Shown: one piece after another, positions 56,901-64,000 of the stretch
Numbering within the stretch: the stretch's first letter is position 1
Layout of the letters: every line of letters begins with the position of its first letter
Source of the DNA: Mantis religiosa
Lineage: Eukaryota > Arthropoda > Insecta > Mantodea > Mantidae
Assembly (NCBI GenBank): GCA_030765055.1
Contig: JAUKNK010000148.1
Span: 575,501-639,500, forward strand
DNA length: 64,000 nucleotides
Direction of reading: 5' to 3'
Position numbers and translations under genes: made by a program
Notes under the pieces: generated by a model
The model's database searches: none
Told to the model about the DNA's origin: nothing
What the model saw: only the letters and a program-made list of their open reading frames with translations

Positions 56901-57773
56901 AGCAGAACCTATATTTGAAATCTGATTAGTTTACAAATAGACCTTAATCCTACAGTTAGATACAGCGGCATATCCTAACACAACCTATAACTGTTATCTG
57001 TTAAGTGCACAAATAGACCCCAAACCTACAGTTAGATACAGCACCATATACCAGCAGAACCTATAACTGTTATGTGTTAAGTGGACAAATAGACCCCAAT
57101 CCTACAGTTAGATACAGCGGCATATCCCAGCACAACCTATAACTGTTACCTGTTAAGTGCACAAATAGACCCCAATCCTACAGTTAGATACAGCGGCATA
57201 TCCCAGCACAACCTATAACTGTTATCTGTTAAGCGCACAAATAGACCCCAATCCTACAGTTATATACAGCAGCATATATCAGCACAACCTCTAACTGTTA
57301 TCTGTTAAGTGCACAAATAGACCCCAAACCTACAGTTAGATACTAACCATATACCAGCAGAACTTATATATATAAAATCTGATTAGTGCACAAATAGACC
57401 CCAATCCTACAGTTAGATACAGCAGCATATACTTGCACAACCTATATTTGTTATCTGTTTATTGCACAAATAGAACCCAATCCTACAGTTAGATACAGCA
57501 GCATATCCCAGCGCAACCTATATTTGTTATCTGTTTAGTGCACAAATAGACACCAAGCCTACGGTTAGATACAGCACCATATCCCAGCACAACCTATATT
57601 TGTAATCTGTTTAGTGTCGAAATAGACTCCAATCCTACGGTTAGATACAGCACAATATCCCAGCAAAACCTAAATTTGTTATCTGTTTAGTGCACAAATA
57701 GACCCCAATCCTACAGTTAGATACAGCAGCATATCCCAGCACAACCTATAACTGTTATCTGTTAAGTGCACAA
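53995..57773 (+). repeat. 3.78-kb unit, copy 3 of a three-member family
   Basis: This is the copy of 45135-48914 carried in the second 8.86-kb unit, with a 64-bp monomer at 55876 and GCATAATGCAG at 55689. It bears the private TTGGGTCACAA change near 56091 and CGGTTTAG at 56391. Confidence 0.9.
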
Positions 57774-59018
57774 TTAGGCCCCAAGCCTACGGTTAGATAC
57801 AGCAACATATCCCTGCACAACCTATATTTTTAATCTGTTTAGTGCTCAATTAGAACCCAGGCCTACGGTTAGATACAGTACCATATACCAAAACAACCTC
57901 TATTTGTTATATGTTAAGTGCACAAATAGACCCCAATCCTACAGCTAGTTACTGTACCATATACCAGCACAACCTATATTTGTTATCTGTTTGGTACACA
58001 AATAGACCCGAATCCTACAGTTAGATACAGCAGCATATCCCAGCACAACCTATATTTGTTATCTGTTTAGTTTACAAATAGACCCCAATCCTACAGTTAG
58101 ATACAGCAGCATATCCCACCACAAACTATAACTGTTATCTGTTAAGTGCACAACTAGACCCCAGGCCTATGGTTAGATACAGCACCATATACCAACACAA
58201 CCTGTATTTGTTATCTGTTAAGAGCACAATTAGACCCCAAGCCTACAGTTAGATACAGCAGCTTATCCCAGCACAACCTATATTTGTTATCTGTTTAGTA
58301 CACAAATAGGCCCGAATCCTGCAGTTAGATACAGCAGCATATATCTGCACAACCTTTATTTGTTATCTGTTAAGTGCACAAATAGACCCCAATCCTACAG
58401 TTAGATACAGCAGCATATCCCAGCACAACCTATATTTGTTATCTGTTTAGTGCACAAATAGACACCAACCCTACGGTTAGATACAGCACCATATCCCTGC
58501 ACAACCTATATTTTTAATCTGTATAGTGCACAAATAGACCCGAATCCTACGGTTAGATACAGCACCATATTCCAGCACAACCTATATTTGTTATCGGTTT
58601 AGTGCACAAATAGACCCCAATCTTACAGTTAGATACAGCAGCATATCCCAGCACAACCTATAACTGTTATCTGTTAAGTGCACAATTAGACACAAGCCTA
58701 CGTTTAGATACAGCACCATATACCAGCAGAACCTATATTTGAAATCTGAATAGTTTACAAATAGACCTTAATCCTACAGTTAGATACAGCGGCATATCCT
58801 AACACAACCTATAACTGTTATCTGTTAAGTGCACAAATAGACCCCAAACCTACAGTTAGATACAGCACCATATACCAGCAGAACCTATAACTGTTATGTG
58901 TTAAGTGCACAAATAGACCCCAATCCTACAGTTAGATACAGCGGCATATCCCAGCACAACCTATAACTGTTATCTGTTAAGCGCACACATAGACCCCAAT
59001 CCTACAGTTAGATACAGC

Positions 59019-60421
59019 AGCATATACCAGCACAACCTCTAACTGTTATCTGTTAAGTGCACAAATAGACCCCAAACCTACAGTTAGATACTAACCATAT
59101 ACCAGCAGAACTTATATATATAAAATCTGATTAGTGCACAAATAGACCCCAATCCTACAGTTAGATACAGCAGCATATTCCAGCACAACCTGTTTTTGTT
59201 ATCTGTTTAGTGCACAAATAGACCCCAATCCTACAGTTAGATACAGCAGCATATCCCAGCACAACCTATAACTGTTATCTGTTAAGTGCACAAATAGACC
59301 CCAATCCTACAGTTAGATACAGCGGCATATACCAGCACAACCTATAACTGTTATCAGTTAAGTGCAGAAATAGACCCCAATCCTACAGTTAGATACAGCG
59401 GCATATCCCAGCACAACCTGTAACTGTTATCTGTTAAGTGCACAAATAGAACCCAATCCTACAGCTAGATACAGCGGCATATACCAGCGCAACATATAGC
59501 TGTTATCTGTAAAGTGTACAAATAGACCCCAATCCTAGGGTTAGATACAGCGACATATCCCAGAACAACCTATAACTGTTATCTGTTAAGTGCACAAATA
59601 GACCCCAATCCTACAGTTAGATACAGTTGCATATCCCAACACAACCAATAACTGTTATCTGTTAAGTGCACAAATAGACGCCAATCCTAGGGTTAGATAC
59701 AGCACCATATCCGAATACAACCTATAACTGTTATCTGTTAAGTGCACAAATAGTCCCCAATTCTACTGTTAGATACAGCAGCATATACTTGCACAACCTA
59801 TATTTGTTATCTGTTAAGTGCACAATTAGACCCCAATCCTACAGTTAGATACAGCACCATATCGCTGCACAACCTATTACTGTTATCTGTTAAGTGCACA
59901 AATAGACCTTAATCGTACAGTTAGATACAGCGGCATATCCTAGCACAACCTATAACTGTTATCTGTTAAGTGCACAAATAGACCCCAATCCTACAGTTAG
60001 ATACAGCGGCATATACCAGCACAACCTATAACTGTTATCTGTTAAGTGCAGAAATAGACCCCAATCCTACAGTTAGATACAGCGGCATATCCCAGCACAA
60101 CCAATAACTGTTATCTGTTAAGTGCACAAATAGAACCCAATCCTACAGTTAGATACAGCGGCATATACCAGCGCAACCTATAACTGTTATCTGTTAAGTG
60201 TACAAATAGACCCCAATCCTAGGGTTAGATACAGCGACATATCCCAGAACAACCTATAACTGTTATCTGTTAAGTGCACAAATAGACCCCAATCCTACAG
60301 TTAGATACAGTTGCATATCCCAACACAACCTATAACTGTTATCTGTTAAGTGCACAAATAGACGCCAATCCTAGGGTTAGATACAGCACCATATCCGAAT
60401 ACAACCTATAACTGTTATCTG
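59019..60421 (+). repeat. Satellite block paralogous to 36.0-37.8 kb without the four-monomer duplication
   Basis: AGAACCCAATCC occurs at 59448 (36498 in the partner) and 60132 (37486 in the partner). The spacing is 684 bp against 988 bp, a difference of exactly four monomers. Private changes include ACAGCTAGATAC and TATAGCTGTTATCTGTAAAG near 59461-59512. The match ends at about 60421, where a 152-bp segment of the partner is skipped. Confidence 0.83.
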
Positions 60422-63243
60422 TTAAGTGCACAATTAGGCCCCAAGCCTACGGTTAGATACAGCAACATATCCCTGCACAACCTATATTTTTAATCTGTTT
60501 AGTGCTCAATTAGAACCCAGGCCTACGGTTAGATACAGCGGCATATCCCTGCACAACCTATAACTGTTATCTGTTAAGTGCACAAATAGACCCCAATCCT
60601 ACAGTTAGATACAGTGGCATATCCCAGCACAACCTATAACTGTTATCTGTTAAGTGCACAAATAGTCCCCAATCCTACAGTTAGATACAGCACCATATAC
60701 TTGCACAGCCTATATTTGTTATCTGTTTATTGCACAAATAGAACCCAATCTTACAGTTAGATACAGAAGCATATCCCAGCACATCCTATATTTGTTATCT
60801 CTTTGGTGCACAAATAGACCCCAATCCTACAGCTAGTTACTGTACCATATACCAGCACAACCTATATTTGTTATCTGTTTGGTACACAAATAGACCCGAA
60901 TCCTACAGTTAGATACAGCAGCTTATCCCAGCACAACCTATATTTGTTATCTGTTTAGTACACAAATAGGCCCGAATCCTGCAGTTAGATACAGCAGCAT
61001 ATATCTGCACAACCTTTATTTGTTATCTGTTAAGTGCACAAATAGACCCCAATCCTAGAGTTAGATACAGCAGCATATCCCAGCACAACCTATATTTGTT
61101 ATCTGTTTAGTGCACAAATAGACATCAACCCTACGGTTAGATACAGCACCATATCCCTGCACAACCTATATTTTTAATGTTTAGTGCACAAATAGACCCG
61201 AATCCTACGGTTAGATACAGCACCATATCCCAGCACAACCTATATTTGTTATCGGTTTAGTGCACAAATAGACCCCAATCTTACAGTTAGATACAGCAGC
61301 ATATCCCAGCACAACCTATAACTGTTATCTGTTAAGTGCACAATTAGACTCCAAGCCTACGTTTAGATACAGCACCAAATCCCAGCAAAACCTATATTTG
61401 TTATCCATTTAGTGCACAAATGGACCCCAATCCTACAGTTAGATACAGCAGCATATACCTGCACAACCTTTATTTGTTATCTGTTAAGTGCACAAATAGA
61501 CCCCAATCCCACAGTTAGATACAGCAGCATATCCCAGCACAACCTATATTTGTTATCTGTTTAGTGCACAAATAGACACCAAGCCTACGGTTAGATACAG
61601 CACCATATCCCAGCACAACCTATATTTGTTATCTGTTTAGTGCACAAATAGACCCCAATCCTACAATTAGATACAGCGGCATATCCCTGCACAACCTATA
61701 ACTGTTATCTGTTAAGTGCACAAATAGACCCCAATCCTACAGTTAGATACAGTGGCATATCCCAGCACAACCTATAACTGTTATCTGTTAAGTGCACAAA
61801 TAGTCCCCAATCCTACAGTTAGATACAGCACCATATACTTGCACAGCCTATATTTGTTATCTGTTTATTGCACAAATAGAACCCAATCTTACAGTTAGAT
61901 ACAGAAGCATATCCCAGCACATCCTATATTTGTTATCTCTTTGGTGCACAAATAGACCCCAATCCTACAGTTAGATACAGCACCATACCCCAGCACAACC
62001 TATATTTGTAATCTGTTTAGTGCACAAATAGACCCCAATCCTGCAGTTAGATACAGCAGCATATCCCAGCACAAACTATAACTGTTATCTGTTAAGTTCC
62101 AATCCTACAGTTAGATACAGCGGCATATCCCAGCACAACCTATAACTGTTATCTGTTAAGTGCACAAATAGTCCCCAATCCTACAGTTAGATACAGCACC
62201 ATATACTTGCACAGCCTATATTTGTTATCTGTTTATTGCACAAATAGAACCCAATCTTACAGTTAGATACAGCAGCTTATCCCAGGACAACCTATATTTG
62301 TTATCTGTTTAGTACACAAATAGGGCCGAATCCTGCAGTTAGATACAGCAGCATATATCTGCACAACCTTTATTTGTTATCTGTTAAGTGCACAAATAGA
62401 CCCCAATCCTACAGTTAGATACAGCAGCATATCCCAGCACAACCTATATTTGTTATCTGTTTAGTGCACAAATAGACACCAACCCTACGGTTAGATACAG
62501 CACCATATCCCTGCACAACCTATATTTTTAATCTGTTTAGTGCACAAATAGACCCCAATCCTACGATTAGATACAGCACCATATCCCAGCACAACCTATA
62601 TTTGTTATCGGTTTAGTGCACAAATAGACCCCAATCTTACAGTTAGATACAGCAGCATATCCCAGCACAACCTATAACTGTTATCTGTTAAGTGCACAAT
62701 TAGACCCCAAGCCTACGTTTAGATACAGCACCATATCCCAGCAAAACCTATATTTGTTATCCATTTAGTGCACAAATGGACCCCAATCCTACAGTTAGAT
62801 ACAGCAGCATATACCTGCACAACCTTTATTTGTTATCTGTTAAGTGCACAAATAGACCCCAATCCCACAGTTAGATACAGCAGCATATCCCAGCACAACC
62901 TATATTTGTTATCTGTTTAGTGCACAAATAGACACCAAGCCTACGGTTAGATACAGCACCATATACTTGCCCAGCCTATATTTGTTATCTGTTTATTGCA
63001 CAAATAGAACCCAACTTACAGTTAGATACAGAAGCATATCCCAGCACAACCTATATTTGTTATCTGTTTGGTGCACAAATAGACCCCAATCCTACAGTTA
63101 GATACAGCAGCTTATCCCAGCACAACCTATATTTGTTATCTGTTTAGTACACAAATTGGCCCGAATCCTGCAGTTAGATACAGCAGCATATATCTGCACA
63201 ACCTTTATTTGTTATCTGTTAAGTGCACAAATAGACCCCAATC
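60422..63243 (+). repeat. Shuffled patchwork of satellite modules
   Basis: Short runs match different places in rapid succession. 60422-60535 resembles 37921-38040, then it jumps to a 39.1-kb-like module, then a CAGCTAGTTACTGTACC module, then CAGCAGCTTATCCC. The CCATATACTTG(C)CCAGCC or CCATATACTTGCACAGCC module appears at 60693, 61831, 62199 and 62959, and again at 63402. AGCAGCTTATCCC appears at 60917, 62271 and 63106. Spacings of 1,138, 368, 760 and 443 bp show repeated local rearrangement. All junctions stay in monomer phase and orientation. Confidence 0.8.
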
Positions 63244-64000
63244 CTACAGTTAGATACAGTGGCATATCCCAGCACAACCTATAACTGTTATCTGTTAAGT
63301 TCCAATCCTACAGTTAGATACAGCGGCATATCCCAGCACAACCTATAACTGTTATCTGTTAAGTGCACAAATAGTCCCCAATCCTACAGTTAGATACAGC
63401 ACCATATACTTGCACAGCCTATATTTGGTTTCTGTTTATTGCACATATAGAACCCAATCTTACAGTTAGATACAGAAGCATATCCCAGCACAACCTATAT
63501 TTGTTATCTGTTTGGTGCACAAATAGACCCCAATCCTACAGTTAGATACAGCACCATACCCCAGCAAAACCTATATTTGTAATCTGTTTAGTGCACAAAT
63601 AGACCCCAATCCTGCAGTTAGATACAGCAGCATATCCCAGCACAAACTATAACTGTTATCTGTTAAGTGCACAATTAGACCCAAGCCTACGGTTAGATAC
63701 AGCACCATATCCCAGCACAACCTATATTTGTTATCCGTTTAGTGCACAAATGGACCCCAGTCCTACAGTTAGATACAGCAGCATATACCTGCACAACCTT
63801 TATTTGTTATCTGTTAAGTGCACAAATAGACCCAATCCTACAGTTAGATACAGCAGCATATCCCAGCACAACCTATATTTGTTATCTGGTTAGTGCACAA
63901 ATAGACCCCAATCCTACAGTTAGAAACAACAGCATATCCCAGCACAACCTACATTTGTTATCTGTTTAGTGCACAATAAGACCCCAATCCTACAGTTAGA
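63244..64000 (+). repeat. Copy of 39169-39926, cut by the window end
   Basis: The offset is 24,075, becoming 24,074 after a 1-bp loss (GACCCAAGCC against GACCCCAAGCC) near 63670. It includes a 64-bp monomer (AAGTTCC at 63297) and the GAAACAACAGC variant near 63923. The match continues to the last base, so it may extend beyond the window. Confidence 0.85.

Larger units (their letters stand above)
50131..59018 (+). repeat. 8.86-kb higher-order unit, copy 2 of a tandem pair
   Basis: This is the partner of 41271-50130. The offset drops from 8,860 to 8,859 at about 56091, where TTGGGTCACAA replaces TTTGGTGCACAA. Identity with the start of the unit continues about 28 bp past one full length and ends at 59018, where CAGCAGC replaces CAGCGGC. 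There are too few differences to be old, unless gene conversion keeps the copies alike. Confidence 0.92.
1..64000 (+). repeat. 76-bp satellite DNA array, about 840 head-to-tail monomers
   Basis: The sequence repeats every 76 bp from first to last base; for example the AACTGTTATC of one type A monomer starts at 75 and the next at 151. Landmarks in a type A monomer, in order, are AACTGTTATCTGTTAAGTGC, then CACAAATAGACCCCAATCC, TACAGTTAGATACAGC, GGCATATCCC and AGCACAACCTAT. By count of this form GC is 32 of 76. Every monomer I read has the same orientation, and no non-satellite insert was seen. Both window ends are inside the array, so its true size is unknown. The role (centromere, pericentromere, sex-chromosome heterochromatin or other) cannot be read from the sequence. 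No family name is assigned because I cannot search a repeat database. Confidence 0.98.

Noticed and set aside
1..64000. CRISPR-like regular spacing
   Set aside because: There are no unique spacers between the repeats. The whole 76 bp is the repeat, which is tandem satellite structure.
1..64000. Naming the species or satellite family
   Set aside because: The monomer sequence alone does not let me assign it with confidence. A repeat-database search with one monomer would decide it.

Overview
The whole 64 kb window is one uninterrupted tandem satellite array. The repeat unit is 76 bp, about 42% GC in the commonest form, all head-to-tail on one strand, so roughly 840 monomers are present. I found no unique sequence, transposon, RNA gene, CRISPR array or believable protein gene, and both window edges lie inside the array. 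Such an array points to a eukaryotic genome (centromeric, pericentromeric or other heterochromatin). I cannot name the species or chromosome from sequence alone.

Monomers fall into a few interleaved subtypes that differ mainly in one 20-bp stretch. Type A reads AACTGTTATCTGTTAAGTGC. Type B reads TTTGTTATCTGTTTAGTGC. Others carry TTTGTAATCTGTTTAG, TTTGAAATCTGATTAG, GTTATCTCTTAAG or a TATATATAAAATCTG stretch. A GTGCAC hexamer (ApaLI recognition sequence) is kept in most monomers. Rare length variants (64, 66 and 75 bp, against the usual 76) act as markers for tracing copies.

Above the monomer level the array is a nested mosaic of long duplications. (1) 1724-5978 and 5979-10233 are a 4,255-bp tandem pair with no difference seen in the stretches I aligned. 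(2) 10234-13723 is an older, diverged mosaic. (3) 13724-17264 and 17513-20749 are a spaced pair with whole-monomer gains and losses. (4) 20873-24691 is a copy of 1-4049, 20,872 bp away. (5) 24467-27202 and 27203-29102 are a tandem pair of 36 and 25 monomers. (6) 27801-29928 matches 37260-39539, and 29929-32715 matches 21366-24380. (7) 32716-36495 has two further copies at 45135-48914 and 53995-57773. (8) 41271-50130 and 50131-59018 are an 8.86-kb tandem pair at more than 99.9% identity by eye. (9) 59019-64000 is a shuffled patchwork of modules seen near 36-40 kb.

Many copy-to-copy indels are exact multiples of 76 bp (228, 304, 380, 532, 988, 2736), as expected from in-register unequal exchange or replication slippage. 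The two large near-identical tandem pairs are either very recent amplifications or assembly artefacts, and only long-read evidence can tell which. All long ORFs are by-products of the repeat: almost all open at the GTG of GTGCAC, and the longest plus-strand ones span exactly three monomers (228 bp = 76 codons).
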